From assembly GCA_964035545.1 (NCBI GenBank), contig OZ037768.1, positions 729,501 to 793,500 of the forward strand: a stretch of 64,000 bases of DNA, written 5' to 3'. Position numbers and translations under genes: made by a program. This stretch comes from Bugula neritina. Lineage: Eukaryota; Bryozoa; Gymnolaemata; Cheilostomatida; Bugulidae. This document shows positions 35,090 through 56,611 of this stretch, one piece after another (the first letter of the stretch is position 1; every line of letters starts with the position of its first letter). Under the pieces are notes generated by a model. The model saw only the letters and a program-made list of their open reading frames with translations. It was not told where the DNA came from and searched no databases.

Positions 35090-37084
35090 TGACATCATCA
35101 AGCATGTTCTATATATCTGAGGCTATTGGTGTGAGGGAGAACTTAGTCTAGACATTCTATTATCAACTAGATTTAAACTTTTTATAACAGTCTTAGACTT
35201 TATATTGTTGAGTATTTGAAGTCGTGGAATCTTCATAATGACTATTGTACATGATTATCATTGCTCAAGTCTAAAAACTACCACATGATTGAAATATGAC
35301 ATCACAGAAAAATATATGACATCACAGAAAAATATATGACATCACAGAAGAACTGGGGGCACCTACTGCCACCTGTGTGTCAAGTGTCTAGCAAAGCAGA
35401 ATAGCCATTTTGTTTTCAATCTATGACAATTTTACTCGATTCAATCTTTTTCGGAGATTTAATTTATTTTTATTACAACAATGTACCAATTTTATCTCTC
35501 ATTATAGTCTTTCATTAATTTTAATTTAGTATTTCGTGAACTATTTTATCCCATAACCTCTTCATTTCATTGTTTTATTTTAAAATTAAAGTTCATGTCA
35601 CATTTTAATGTCATTCTTGGAATTTTATAATTAAATTAAAACAGTTATTTGCTTTGATGTTTTTATTGGAATAAATAGCAAACTACGTTAACAGGATATA
35701 ATAAATTGTATGTTGAAGAGGTTCCTTGAGATACTCATTGGGTTGATTTTTTTAAATATTGTTTATAAACATCGTAACCATGGATATTTTTTCCATTTCG
35801 GTGATCATAACCTCTTGATGCGCGGTATTCGTTCGTTATATTATTGTTGAGGGGTTGTTGCCTCTATGCTAAAGTTTCCATTCGCCAACTGCGAGATCCG
35901 GCGTGTATCAAAGGGTTAAAGTTCAGAAGATATTGCGCTGGTCCTGGGATTGGTCGCTTGGATTTATTTGGGAATTCCCCCGATCCAGCTTTCCACGTTA
36001 GGAATGCTGAAACAAAATTTTTAAGAGGTCTTGTTTTACCTTAACTGTTGAGACTAATACTTTAATGTAGTCTTTTTTCGAAAATGTCTTATATATGGAT
36101 GATCTTAAACATCATTATTTTGATTTATCCTTATTATTGTATGAATAAATAAATTGAATCAAGGAATCATATTGATATTCAATAATTCATTGGATGTTTA
36201 TGAATATCAATATGTATCAGTATGCAGCTTCATTGTGATAAATTACGATTGTCATATTGATATTCATTATCATAATCATAATCATGATTTATTATCATTA
36301 TTATTACTAGTAGCGTTTACAATCATCGTTCCACTTGACATTATCATTGCGATTATTGGTGAAGATCCTACTCGGTACTCTGCAATCTGGCAACTGTCAA
36401 ACTCAAAGATATTAATTTAGAGTTTCAGTTTGAGTTGTATCACTATCAGTATGAGTATTACCACTAGTATAACTAGGAGTATAAGTATTGCAATTAGTAT
36501 GTTATTAACAAAATAACATACTGGTCATATGACGATGTGGGATTTTTTGAGAAAATGTAAATGCTGATGAGCTACTAGTACTACTAGTGATAAATATTAA
36601 TAGCCATAGGGTTTAGTTAGGGATTTGCTCTGAAGTTATACTTATTTTGAAAAAAACTTGTTTTTCACAGCTCTATGACATAAGTTTGTAGCTAGTAGAA
36701 ACATTATATTCTTATATTTATGCTTAGTTTTTAGTTGAATTTTTGCTTAGGATAATTACAATTATGTTCAACTATCATCATAAATCATAATTATGATAAT
36801 AATTATTAGACTAACACATGCTCATATACGCAGTATAGTCAGTGAATTTTACGTGTCACTCTCATTTGAGAAAAATAAAAATTATGTAAAATTTGCAAAT
36901 TTAGTTTAGGGTTTCTCTTTGGTTCCTCTGAAGAATCCTATAAGAATTATGGTGATGCCTTTCCTAAACATTTTTATTGTGTTTAAAAATTGTAGTTTTC
37001 TTTCATGTGTTGTGCTTTGACTCTAATCTTCATAGGTTTTAATATTGTAGAATAAATTACCCAATGAGAGAATATTGACCCAAC
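35090..37084. other. Intergenic region between the tandem USP genes
   Basis: Contains three copies of ATGACATCACAGAAAAAT (35297-35350), a candidate poly(A) signal AATAAA at 35670-35675 for the first USP gene, and AT-rich sequence with TGATATTCATTATCATAATC words near 36170-36340. A segment of more balanced base composition at about 35840-36045 has a 66-codon frame without a recognisable motif. No gene can be supported. Confidence 0.5.
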
Positions 37085-44015
<6,931 letters not shown>

Positions 44016-44490
44016 AATAGGAAGTAACTTGGCTGCTCACAGAGCTGTTACTTCAACTCAGACATCCCAGTTACAGTCTTGTTATAGCAATCTAGTTTTT
44101 TACGCAACTTTTTCAGTAAAACCAGTTTCTACATATTGCATGTTTCATGCATCCATCAAAGCTTTTGTAAACAATATTTTGACAATACTTGTATGTCTAT
44201 GTGCTAACCCAATTCGCTCAGTTCCACTTTGTGCATTTCTCAATGCAATTTGACTTATTATTTTTTTGACCAAATTTAGATTGCCATACCTATTATTTTA
44301 ACAAAGTTTATATTTGTTACTTTTATAACATTTTGTTCTTCACAAGAACGGACTATCGACAATCAAAATACTTTTACTAAGCATCTCTTATAAAAGCTTA
44401 TTTGAATAAACTATCATGCATCTTCATTTGTGGGAAAAATTAAATTATAATACATAATTAAAATAGGGGGAGCTTATTCAACTCTAACCA
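44016..44490. other. Convergent 3' flanks of second USP and LIM genes
   Basis: AT-rich. AATAAA at 44405-44410 is the best poly(A) candidate for the plus-strand USP gene. No signal for the minus-strand LIM gene stands out, and no gene is seen. Confidence 0.45.
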
Positions 44491-47400
44491 TTATATTTTT
44501 GTCACATGGAGAAATTTAAACCTGGGTGGTCTCCCGGGAGGTTTGTCAGATGACTCAGCATCGGGTGACTCACTCGATTTCGGCTCTCTGCGACTCACCA
44601 GTCGAGGAGGAAGTTCCTGTGACTGGACAGGCTGCTGCGCCACGGCAACCGGCAGCTTATTAACTGATGCTGCCATTTCCCTTGCCTGCCACATCGGCAT
44701 GTATGGAGAGTGGCTCTTAGTTGTGGCACTGAGGCTATGCCTTGCAGTGTTGGGCATGGGGCTAGGTGATCGTCTGTTTTCTGTGGGACTAGACGGTGGT
44801 GTGCTCTTTCTGACATTGCTCAAAGACTTCTGCAGACTCTCAGCAATCTTCTTCTGCATTATCATGTCAGTGAAGGGAATGCTGCGCCTACGGGTCCCTT
44901 GCATCCGTCTCAGACTGGTCTGTGGGACAGCGTGGTCTACTGGCACCGACCTCGGGGCTATCAATTGACCCTCCACCTCAACAGGGGATGAGGATTTGGG
45001 TCTCTGAGGCTGTACAGGCGGAGGTGGATTGACTGGAGACTGTCTAAACTCGCTGGTCATATGTGATAGTGTGGGTGGTTTGGGGGCGTGTGTTACTACT
45101 GACTTGAATCTTTGAGCTTCAGGCAGTGTTTGAGAGAGCCCTTTGGCTGTGTCACTGTAATTAGGCATGCTTTTTAATTTGAAGTCTTTGTTAGACGCCA
45201 TGTGTTGCATAATCTTTTCATGCAACCTTTGATTTGGACTAGAATTGTGTGACTGAGAATTCATCTTCCATGAGGACGTGTCATTATGTAGTTTGCTATA
45301 GCCTTTAGAAGTACGAGTTGTTGGCACTACTTCTTTGGGTATTGTGTTGTGCGAGACGAGTTTACGTGTCATGTGACCATTCTGGAGAGCTGGTGAAGAC
45401 CTCCCGTGTAAGGAGTAACTGCTAGAGTGTTCAGATGAGGTAGATGAGGCACTGGGACTTGGCAGACTAGCACTTCGTATTTCAATATGGCAGCCGTAAC
45501 AGAGAAGGTGGTCTCCTATTGGATAACAGCGCTTGTCAGACTCATCAGTCAACTGGGTCTTGCATTTCTAATCAACAGACAGTATAAGAGTTAGTTTAGA
45601 GAAATACTTTAAAACTCACTGCTTTAGAAGTAAAGTATGTTACATACGTGTGGTCAAATCAAGTAAACACCCCAGCAGATTGAATTTACACTCAATCTCA
45701 ATAGCCAATTAGAAACTCACCTCACAGTGGTAGCAGTCAATGTGATAATCTTTGTCAAGGGCCACAACTCTCACAGTTTCATCAGAACCCTGCAAGATTG
45801 AGAACTTTATTCCTATCTATTTCGTTTGCTTCATGTCAAAAAGACAACTTCCTATGATATTTATTTCACACTTTAGAAAAGCCTACACAGATGTGCTGAG
45901 GCTACACACAGGTACTGAGGCTATTAGTCACACATTCACTTGGTGGCCCAAAGAAAGGAGTTTAATTAACTCCTTAGGGAATTCAAATAAAACATGATAG
46001 ATTATAGTAAATTCTCCATTATTCCAAAGGTAAGCTCAGTCATGCAACAAATGACTATAGCATTTTCTTTATTAGATTTGACAAGACAAAGTACCAACTG
46101 CTAGGAATTTAATTAGTGAAATGTGCAATTGCTATGCTAGACCATGATAGTTTATCTGTTACTGGCAGAGACTAGAAGATGAAACTATTCGTCAACTTTG
46201 TAAACAACTCAGAATTCAATCAACATTAAATGGAAGAGACACACACAAACTCACTCAAGGTGATTAGTGTAAATTATTTGCTCCATAATAATTAATTGAC
46301 AGAACTATCTCTTTGATCCCAGGTTCACTGGGTGTAAGCTTAGATGAGTGAGAATGAATCACTGAGTAGGGAGTCCAGTAAACAAATGTAATCTCTAATA
46401 TATGTGCTGGATACATTCTAATATTTGTGTAAATAAATCGACTAATTATTCTCTTTATATTATATTTTAGTAAATTGTGTTCTGCATCTACTTACATTTG
46501 GACTTACTTACACTCATAGGTACTTAAACTCATAGGTACTTACACTCATAGGTACTTACACTTACAGGTACTTACACTTGTAGGTACTTACACTTACAGG
46601 TACTTACACTCATAGGTACTTACACTTACAGGTACTTACACTTACAGGTACTTACACTTACAGGTACTTACACTCATAGGTACTTACACTCATAGGTACT
46701 TACACTTATAACTACTTACACTCATAGGTACTTACACTCATAGGTACTTACACTCATAGGTACTTACACTCATAGGTACTTACACTTACAGGTACTTACA
46801 CTTGTAGGTACTTACATTTATAGGTATGATTATGTTGCCACAAGCAGCACATTTTGGTGCAAAGCGTCTAAAAATAAACCCAAAAAAATAATTAATGAAA
46901 TATAATATTGTTGTTTACTTTTAGACAGTCTTCCAAGATGGCACATGATCTACTTTATTACAGTATGTAGCCCTATTAACCCTGTGTTGGTGAGTTCAAA
47001 TGTTACATTACATTAACTCAATAATCTGAGTTTATACAAACCTTAATATAGAGAATATGAATGCATGTTTTGTTGAGAAAGCTATCTATATATCTATATA
47101 CACACCTGTGATAGTCGTCTATACAGTATACATTCTCATTCAAGTCTATGGTAAAAGGGACGCCATCTAAACTCATGTTACACTCAGTGCATCTGAAGCA
47201 GCCCGGGTGAAAGGATCTGCCCAACGCTTGCAGTATCTACAATGTAAAGTATACACAACTCCAAAGCTATTATCCACAAAGCTGCTACTAGTACATAACA
47301 TTTTGATGTACTGTAAATTATACCTTTTAGTAGAATGTGAATATAACCATTTATTATTATTCCGTGCTAATGAAAAAGAATGCAAGAATTTTAATGGTAT

Positions 47401-50400
47401 AGTATTAAATAGCAATAGAAATTAGCCACCATAAACAGTAATAATTATGGATTACAATCGCTTTTCAACAGGCCAACATATATAAACAAATATGTAACAG
47501 TAAATAATACCAAACAAGATAAAGTATTACCAGAAAACAAAAACACAGCCCAAGTATTTGGTGTTGAGTATAAAGTATGCCAAAGTTGGGGCAACTAGGA
47601 AAGAGTAACTGAGGCTAAAAGCTAAAGTAACTAAGGTTAAACGGGGCTGGAAAAGAAGCTTCTAGCTACTAGAGCTAAGGAGCAGGCCAACTGCACTAGC
47701 TAGCGGTAATGAGTGGCTGATTATGAAATAAGACAACTTCACTTGTGATTATAGTAGAGCCAGAAAGCTGTTATGAAAATACAGCAAACTAGCAGGTGCA
47801 TTGGAGACCTTCTTAGCTGAAACGTACTTTAGTAAGTACACACAGTATGTTCAGCTAAAACTAAGAGTAAGTGCACAGTATGGACACTGAAATTAAGAGT
47901 ATTTGAAACTAAAATAAAAGCAACTTCAATATTTTAGATTTAAAAAAAATTGGCCGCATAAAAGGTGAAGGTCACAAATACACCTGCCTGTCAAATCACC
48001 CTGAAGCTGTTTTGGTACATGCTGATTGGCTGACCTACCTCAGTCACTGGCTTTCCCTATCCAATTAGATACATGCATACATATTTATGGCTTTTTATAG
48101 CTAATATTATTATCAATGGAGAACGGAAATGTACTACAATTTGAGCTAAAATAGTTCATGTTGGAGTTAAATGAACTCAAATAAAATATCTCAACAAATA
48201 TATACTGACTAACACAATGGCTGCTAGATTGATATACTAAACTTTGGCTTTTGATTTGCCTATTTAAATATAATATGTATGTAGTGTATGTATTCCAGAC
48301 AAGGTAAGACAACACCTAATTCAAATTTGTATCTACATGGTGTATCTTAGATTCAGCTAAATATATCATATTTCTATAACTTAAATCATATACAATATCA
48401 ACATGCATTACACAGAATAATATAGTAATATCATATGGTAATATATTAGTAATATAATAATACTGTAGTATAGTGGTAGTATATAGTGGCAATACAGTAG
48501 TAATATATTAGTAATACAGTAGTAATATATTAATATTGTAATATGCTACTCCCATTGGCTAAGCTCACAAACCTATTCAAAGAATGTTGAAATTCATTCA
48601 AATTACTGTCAAACTCTAAAACCAATTACTTTGCTTCACGAGTACGGAACTATATACTATGCTAATAAAAGTCATCATTAATTATGCTAAGTTCACAGTA
48701 TTTCCTCTGACACACTTTCAGGGAATTAAATTGTAATCTGTATCATTGAGAAGAAATGAAATCATTATTTGCAATACATTAGAAAAACTAGCAAGTAAGA
48801 AAGAACAGTGAATTTAATCACCTCATTTACATTTTCAATCAACTTTTTCACATCTAATTCAACTTTTCAGCACTTGGTACATTCTAAAAGATTTATTGTG
48901 AGAAAATATGATTAATCTTTTAAGAGTTCAGGTCAAATGAATTAACAATTTATAACGTCTTGGGCTACATAAGTCTATATATCATGTGTATGTGTGTTGA
49001 TTTCTATTTTGACCATTTTTTTATGAGGGAAGACAATTTCCAAAGCATGTTTGGCCGCATATATAGATACATCAGCTACCAGCTTGACAGAATAGAACAG
49101 GAAGTGGCATGGAAAGTGCTAGAAATATATTAACTCTACTCACCATATCCATGATCAGATGCCCACATTTATGACATTTATCTATGTTCTGTTGAAACCC
49201 TGAATACTGAAAATAAACACATTTATGTGTGAATCATGAGTCACAATAAGCCATAGCATTGAGGCCCAAAGTAATAGTGTAGCCTATGTATGTAGTATGT
49301 TGTGTATATATTATAGTGTAGTATATTGTGTATATATTATAGTGTAGTATGTTGTGTATATATTATAGTGTAGTATGTTTTGTATATATTATAGTGTAGT
49401 ATGTTTTGTATATATTATAGTGTAGTATGTTGTGTATATATTATAATGTAGTATGTTGTGTATATACTATAGTGTAGTATATTGTGTATATATTATAGTG
49501 TAGTATGTTGTGTATATATTATAGTGTAGTATGTTTTGTATATATTATAGTGTAGTATGTTTTGTATATATTATAGTGTAGTATGTTGTGTATATATTAT
49601 AGTGTAGTATGTTGTGTATATACTATAGTGTAGTATATTGTGTATATATTATAGTGTAGTATGTTGTGTATATATTATAGTGTAGTATGTTTTGTATATA
49701 TTATAGTGTAGTATGTTTTGTATATATTATAGTGTAGTATGTTTTGTATATATTATAGTGTAGTATGTTGTGTATATATTATAGTGTAGTATGTTTTGTA
49801 TATATTATAGTGTAGTATGTTGTGTATATATTATAGTGTAGTATGTTTTGTATATAATATAGTGTAGTATATTGTGTATATATTATAGTACATATGTGTA
49901 GTATATTCTGTATAATAGTGTATGTATGTAGTATACTGTACATTGAAAATACCAAAAAGACAAATAAAAGTAAAGTTATCATTTGGTGACAGCTAAAATG
50001 CTGCCAATAGCCAAAAGAAAAGCTGTAGAGTATATTCAGAGAGGCAAGAAATAGCTGACGGGATTTGTCAGTCTAGATGTCTGTAGCCTATTAACTATGG
50101 AGTATACTAGAGAGTATAATGATAGTCTGACTGAAGTAACTTATAATAAAGTTGGTGAGGAATGAAGATTATATGCATACCTTCCTTAGGGCCTATGATT
50201 AGCATTACATCACATTGTGAACTGTAATTACCATTACATCCCCTTCTATTAGGGTGATGATGAGTAGAGGGAGCGTGTAACAGTAACTAGTGTTGGGTAC
50301 CTTAGCCTAGCTTCTGCTTATACATTCTAGTTTGACATGTTTTACATGTTATTCATTCATTGAGCAAAAACTCTCGTAGAACTCTGGCTATTTCAACAGT

Positions 50401-53400
50401 CTGCAACTTCACACCAACTTAAACTAATGATGTGTGAAAGTAACAGAGTCAGTGAATGAAATAGTCTGAGATGAAGCTGACTGAAACTGAAGGAATCTTA
50501 CAAAAGCATTTCAAAGGACGCAAGGTTGCGATATGCCTTATATAATTTAGCAAACTAAGTTATCCTCTCTTGTGGAAGGGCAACTGATGAGTAGATAAAA
50601 CTAGTTACAGTTATGGTGGTTGGTTGAAATCAGCCAGTAAGAACTGAGATGACATACTATACATACCATATAATCTTCCTCACAGTAAACCCTCCCCTCT
50701 ACTGCATAGAAGGGCTTTTCTCTTAAAGACCTGCCTGCAAACATAAGTAATACTTGAGTAGTTGGAGTAATACTTGAGTAGTTCGAGTGTTTTTCTCAAC
50801 TCAGCTCACCGCAGTGTTATATAATAACATACCAGAAATAATTATTGTAACTGCAATAGTATTTAATATCAGTCTTAGACACAATATAACTTGGTTTATG
50901 TTTGACTAGGCTTCTACTGCATACATATATATAATCATATCTAAGTTATACAGAAGGTATTGCAGAATGCTATCTGTTGCTATATTATAACACAGTAGAG
51001 TGCATACATGTGTGCCAGCTAAAGCACAGCTTCGTATTCTATACTAGATACAATATTTTATTACGCAGTAACACACCTATCCTAAAGAACATTCCTAATA
51101 GTTACAGTGTTTTACTATAACCAAAAGAAAGCGCTATTATTAGAGTAAATTTGCACAATGAAGCAGTGTACTTGACTATTGTACTCGTGCAGATACAGAG
51201 TAAACACTTGGTCAGATTTACTCTGCAAACAGCACAGCTGGTGTTCAACAAAGTTTGAAATAATTAGTAGGAGCAGGGAGGGAAATGTTGCATAATAGCT
51301 CCAAACAACAAAATAAAACCTCTTTAGACTGCTTTATCTTTTATTCCTTACAAATTAAGTACCAACATAGTTGTAAAGGAAAATACATGAAAAAATTCAT
51401 GTCCTCAAAAGAGTAGATTAGCCCAAACAGGCCAGATGTTTGCTTACTGCTAAAGAGGTTGCACTAGTAAAACCTGCACCAGTTGTATAGAAAGTAGCAC
51501 TATAGTTGTATAGTATACAGCTTAGCCCTAGGAGATGCTCACCACAAGAGCTGCAGGTAAAGCAGGAGTTATGGTAGTTCTGGCCCATAGCCTGACACGC
51601 CTCCTCCACTTTGCTTATCAACTTCTTGCAGCCAAAGCAGTTGCCTACAAACAGAGCAGAACCCTGTATTAAATGCAAACCTACCACGTTCTAGAGTTGA
51701 CTTATATACCAGACTGTTTACCAGCGTTTTGGTATAGGCGTTGGTAAACTAATTTCCCTACAGTTAATGGGAAAAATATTTCCACAGCAGCTGAAGGCAC
51801 CACCTTCCCCCTGTACTGTTTACTAAACAAATCCTATAGTAAGTTGAGTGTTGAGCTACACATTAGCTTTATCTAAGAGAGTGGAGGTACTGAAAGCAGA
51901 GGGGTTTGCTGGTGGCAGTTGATTAGCCCCCTTCAGAATATGGTATACTAAGAGTGCTAATTAGTATTGTGGCACTGGGTCTCCATGTGACAACTACACT
52001 ATACTATAGTGTATACTATATAGTATCTCCCAGTTTGTACGACACATGATTGATGGCGATTCCTTCTCCATTGTCTGCGGCACATTCCAGCTCTGCTCTA
52101 GCCTGGCTGGTTATCAATTTCTTCTCAAAGATAATATTTGCTTAGAGTGTGCAAAAAGCGTTACAAATGCAAACGTACAGAAAAGGTGACAAAACAGGAA
52201 ATGGGGCTCAATAGCCAATCGCAGTATATAACTATTCTATAAAACATCTGATACAACACACAGATAGAGAAAAACCGCTTTCCAATGCCTTTCTTTCAGC
52301 TTGGAAAAAAAATCAGTTTTATTTCAATTAAAATGATGACCACAAGTGAGTGATTGATTGATTCAACTGAAAGTGATAGTCACAATGTTAGTATCACTGT
52401 CCCAGGGAACCACAACTTTGTTTACTTCTAACACCAATTAGTGTTCAGTTAACAGGCCCATAGATCAACAAACCACTTCAGTAATTTACTCTATTCTAGT
52501 GGTTTTATTGCCATCTTATCCCAATTCCTTTATTTATATCACAGACTCCCTTTCTCCTGCAGTAATAACTGTAATCATGGGAAATCTAGCATACCACATG
52601 CTCCATCACATAAGTCATAGTGTACCAAAGAGCAACAATTTTGGTCAGTAATTTATCCCACCACGACTGTACAGTCTAGTATTGTGCAACCAACAGGGCA
52701 ACTGAAAACTCTCACTTCAGAGTTAAATATATTCTGTGAAGTAAAATGAATCAAATGCTTTAAGAAATTATATATTATTGAAATTCATTCATATTTTCAG
52801 CTAACTTTAATAGATTGACTTAACATTTCTGGTAGAAGATAAATTAGCAAAGGTTACAATGTAGCGCTTTTAAACTGTATTACAGAATATTTACAGCCTA
52901 AACTGCCTATACGTTGTAACCACTCATAAATGTGCACACAGTACTATTATAGTTACGAGTAGCTGAGCCCTACACTAAGCTAAAACTCAACATAGTAGGG
53001 GAGGCCCTTAAGAGCCCCTTTATAAATGCATTCTTCCAAAAGAATTACTCTAAACAACACATTTCAAGCTGCAATCAGTACACATAATAACTGTACAAGT
53101 TGCACATTCACCGAGTGTACAGCTAATTGTTGAGAGACAGATGTAGAAGGCGATAAGATTATTTGTATTGAATAAGCAGCAGACCACTGCACTACATGTT
53201 TGGCATTCCGTAAAATATAGTTTATATACAAACTATAAGCATCTAGCTAACAAAAAGTTACCATACTATTATATTATTTTGACTTAAGACCAGCTCAATC
53301 TGTTGGGTTTTACTGTTTGCTAGTTTAATAACTGTTCATTGTCTAGTTGGAACAGATTTTTATAAAGTACTTCCTTCAGGGCTGTCCCACAGGCAACCCC

Positions 53401-54391
53401 AGGGCCAGATGCAGCTCCCAGTCTAAATTTAGGTGGCCTTCAAAGGCATAACAAATTAAAATGATATTTTATATTAATTTTGCTAACTGGCCTGAAACAG
53501 CCAAATGTTTATAACACACATTCTGTGGAAATCCCCAAGTAGAAGACCCTAATACCCCGTTTCTCTTAACTGAGTAGACATATGGAATGGGCCATGGGGG
53601 TCTCCAAACATAACATGGTCCAGGGCAAACAGTACCAAGTGTCTCACTAGTAATTGTAAAAGTCACCTAAACCACTGTGAGAAAAGACCCTTAACATTGA
53701 CATATCTAGCTTGAGTACGTAGACGTAAATATTGTGTATTATATTCAAGCTGTCTCATGACTATCTATGTACATCTCTCCCTGTACATAGTTGTTTAATG
53801 ATTTTTAGAAAGTTGAAATAACGTAATTTGAAAAATCATGATGCAAGCTGAGGCCCCACTCTCTGAAAGGGTTGGGACACCCCAAGCTGTACAATCTACT
53901 CAAAGAAAATTGGAATTATGTACGCAAATGTTATAGACAAACCTACCTAGTGTTGATTTTTCAGACTTTAATAATTCTGCCGCACATTTCTGGGCTGCCG
54001 GAGACTTCTTTGGAAGTTGTGCTCTTCTCTTACTGTCTTCCTCTGGTACATTGTGTTTCCTACTATGTAGCGGAGGGGCACATTTCTCTGTGCAAGGACT
54101 GCGGGCATGTAGATCCCCACCCTCAAAGTCATGACTAGTCGTACCAGAGGAACTCTTCTCACTAGAAGTTGTGGATATTGTACTGGCTACACTATTCCTA
54201 GACCCAGCTGAGTTGAACTTTGCTGTGTGATAAGACCCTGTGGTGTACGGCTGCTTGTTAGCTAGTGTTGTATGAGTGGGTGGAGATGTATAGAATTGAT
54301 CTCTAGAGTTGGTTGATATACCAACTTGTAGAGCATGTTGCGGTATTTTATCAAATCTGTTGTATGGAGGTATCCCAGTGTTGGCTATCAT
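44491..54391 (-). CDS. Ajuba/LIMD1/WTIP-type three-LIM protein with long C-terminal tail, 8 exons
   Basis: Zinc-binding scaffold related to Ajuba-family proteins, which act at cell junctions, in Hippo signalling and in microRNA silencing. Exons: 54391-53947, 51644-51543, 50734-50667, 49206-49144, 47236-47106, 46867-46816, 45789-45721, 45567-44491; phases agree, 668 aa. LIM1 (about 150-205) has CFGCKK and [11 protein letters not shown]2 (about 213-272) has [20 protein letters not shown], and LIM3 (about 274-337) has [18 protein letters not shown] and HLLCYGCH. Spacing and linker YSGFQQ match Ajuba/LIMD1/WTIP rather than zyxin. Unlike vertebrate and fly members, whose LIM block closes the protein, only about 148 Ser/Thr-rich residues precede the LIM block and a roughly 330-residue Ser/Pro-rich basic tail follows it, all in the last exon. 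Further 5' exons cannot be excluded. Confidence 0.87.
46494..46815. repeat. 16-bp minisatellite carrying splice-donor copies, LIM gene intron 6
   Basis: About 20 copies of ACTTACACTCATAGGT and variants. On the gene strand the LIM3 exon ends CCTATAAAT with donor GTAAGTACCTACAAGT, and each unit repeats AGTGTAAGTACCTA, a consensus-quality GTAAGT donor. The array starts at the exon edge. Confidence 0.93.
47300..49143. other. Intron 4 of the LIM gene, no further gene
   Basis: AT-rich intron. It contains a TAATATATTAGTAATACAGTAG simple stretch at 48410-48545 and otherwise nothing I can assign. Scattered frames under 80 codons lack motifs. Confidence 0.5.
49288..49900. repeat. 28-bp minisatellite, LIM gene intron 3
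   Basis: About 21 copies of TAGTGTAGTATGTTGTGTAT followed by ATATTATA with TTGT/TTTT subtypes in a higher-order pattern. It lies about 80 nt upstream of the exon at 49206, not touching it. Confidence 0.95.
51645..53946. other. Intron 1 of the LIM gene, no further gene
   Basis: 2.3 kb of AT-rich sequence separating the N-terminal exon from LIM1. I see no repeats of note and no supported coding frame. Confidence 0.5.
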
Positions 54392-56611
54392 TGTGTTCAC
54401 TTAGTCCAACAGCTACAACAGATGTATAAGCATAACTTTAATTCATAAGCCTAATGCTAAGGTGCATGTGATTAGAAAGAGATTTGAAGTATAGAACTAT
54501 TATTAATACACAGTTGAATACTAAACAATCAACAAGTTTAAAGAAGATCATGTGACTGAAGCAAGCCACAGTTAGCAAAGCTAATACTCATGGCTGTGGT
54601 TGATAAATTTGCCCTATTAAACTTTGATGATAGGAAAACTTTAAGTTTATAAACCTTTCATCTTGATATAGCCAATAGTGGTAATAGAATACGATTAGAA
54701 ACAACGAACAATAATAATTATTTTTTTACATTGCAATTGAATGTAATTAATAATTATACCTGTCTTGACAAATTAATATTATTATAGCCATATTTATTTA
54801 TGAATTAATATTTTGTTTTGTGATAACAGTAACTATAGGCAAAGAAATTCAAATTGTAGAACTATCTGTTAATTTGAATTAAATCACAATTTTTATTCAC
54901 AATAAGTAGTGTTACCTTTTTGTTGCAAAGCATTATCTGAAGTCAGAGTGTATACGATTTTACCAAGTCAAACGCTGCACGCACCTTTGCATGCACAACT
55001 CATTCAGAAAAGCAATGATCCTTGCATTATAATCAGTGTACAGAGGAACATAGAATCCTTGTTTTACTACACGTGCATTTGTTGACTCCTTTCGAGCTGA
55101 CCTTTAACCCATGTCTACAAAAGACAACTCTATAACATGCATATTGATCATCATGATTTGATATTTTCTTTTATTTGCTACAAAAAGTTTTTTGCTAATT
55201 ATTATTATGCTATTGATTCAACTGTTATAAATTTTAGTGTTTTTATTTTTAGACATAGAACTCTTCGAAATAAATTAGTGTGGGATTACAATTTTAGTCT
55301 AGAGTCGGTAATTCTAGTAGTTATGCGGAGCACCTTTCGTAGTATTTCCTAGTTAGTTGTTCACAGCTTGTAGTTGTTGGAAATTCGGCTCAAGCGACGA
55401 ATATCCTATTCAATTGATTATTTAGATTGTGCAATAAATGAACAATCGCCAATATTGTTGTATTTGCATTTTAGTTGACTGCTGCACGGATTCATCATGC
55501 AAAAAATTAAGGTTAGTTTAATTTAATGTCGCCTAAACTCAAACAGGACCTGGCGCTTTCACCACTACCAGTACCAGTTTGAGTTTGATGATTGATCAAG
55601 TTAAAGTTGAACTTGAAGTTCAATTCACCAGATTGACTATGGTTGACCAGTTCATACTCATACTGTTACTCATACTCATAATGATAGTAATAGTAATAAT
55701 CTCATAAGCACAGCCCATAAGCATAGCCATGCCCACAGGAATGGGGAAATCTTACTCTTATATTTGTCTTGCCCTTTGCCTTTGGCCTTTTTGCTTTTAC
55801 TTTTAGTTTGTGGCTTGCCTTTTCAAGTTTTAACAAAAAGTCAAATGAATGAATGAATGAAAAATGAACCGCTGCGTTTGCATTAGTTCATTGAGTGGTT
55901 TAAATTATTAACATCGAATGTCGGTACCTTTCACTCATATTCACTTTTTACTAACATTGATTCAGTTATGAGTTGATAGCTATTAGATCTAGTACTAGTA
56001 GTACTGATACTGATAATGTAATTATATATAATTTTATATTATCAGTCTTGTTCACTGATGTTATAGCGATATTCATGTTGGGTTTGTAGTTGTAATATGG
56101 TTTAACTTTATTTGAAGCTTTCCACCACTTCTATATTAGCAGAAATACTGAATCTATTAGCATATAAAGAGATTGAAAGCTAAAGACTCTAGAACAAGCA
56201 CTAACAACACATCATTCTATTTTTATTAGTGTTAATATTATTAGTATGACTAATTATTTAATGTTTTAAAAGTTGGCCTTAGAGTCTTATCAGTATGTCT
56301 AGGATTTGATTTATAATCTTACTATGAATATAATTTTACTGTAAGTTATGAGTAATGTTCTTAACGTTAAATGAGACTTTGTTGATTTTAGTTTTACATT
56401 AATATTTATTTGCAACAAACCATATAAAGCCGTACTAACAAGTGCCCTCAGATTTTGCTTTCCTATTAGTCACAAGAAATGAATATACCTGTGCAAGTTA
56501 TCTTTTGCTATACACGGGTTGATCACAAATATTACAGTATTACAGTATCACTGATGCTGATAAGTGCATATGTTTTTGTAGAATCTGCAAAATCAGTTGC
56601 AGCAATCGATT
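54392..56611. other. Divergent promoter region of LIM and gamma-adaptin genes
   Basis: 2.2 kb AT-rich spacer between two divergently transcribed genes. It contains ATACTCATACTGTTACTCATA-type simple words near 55650-55700 and small frames without motifs. Promoters and 5' UTR exons of both genes should lie here, but none can be pinned down by eye. Confidence 0.45.

Noticed and set aside
35844-36044. 66-codon frame in a less AT-rich patch between the USP genes
   Set aside because: No recognisable motif or splice partner; noted only as a patch of different composition.
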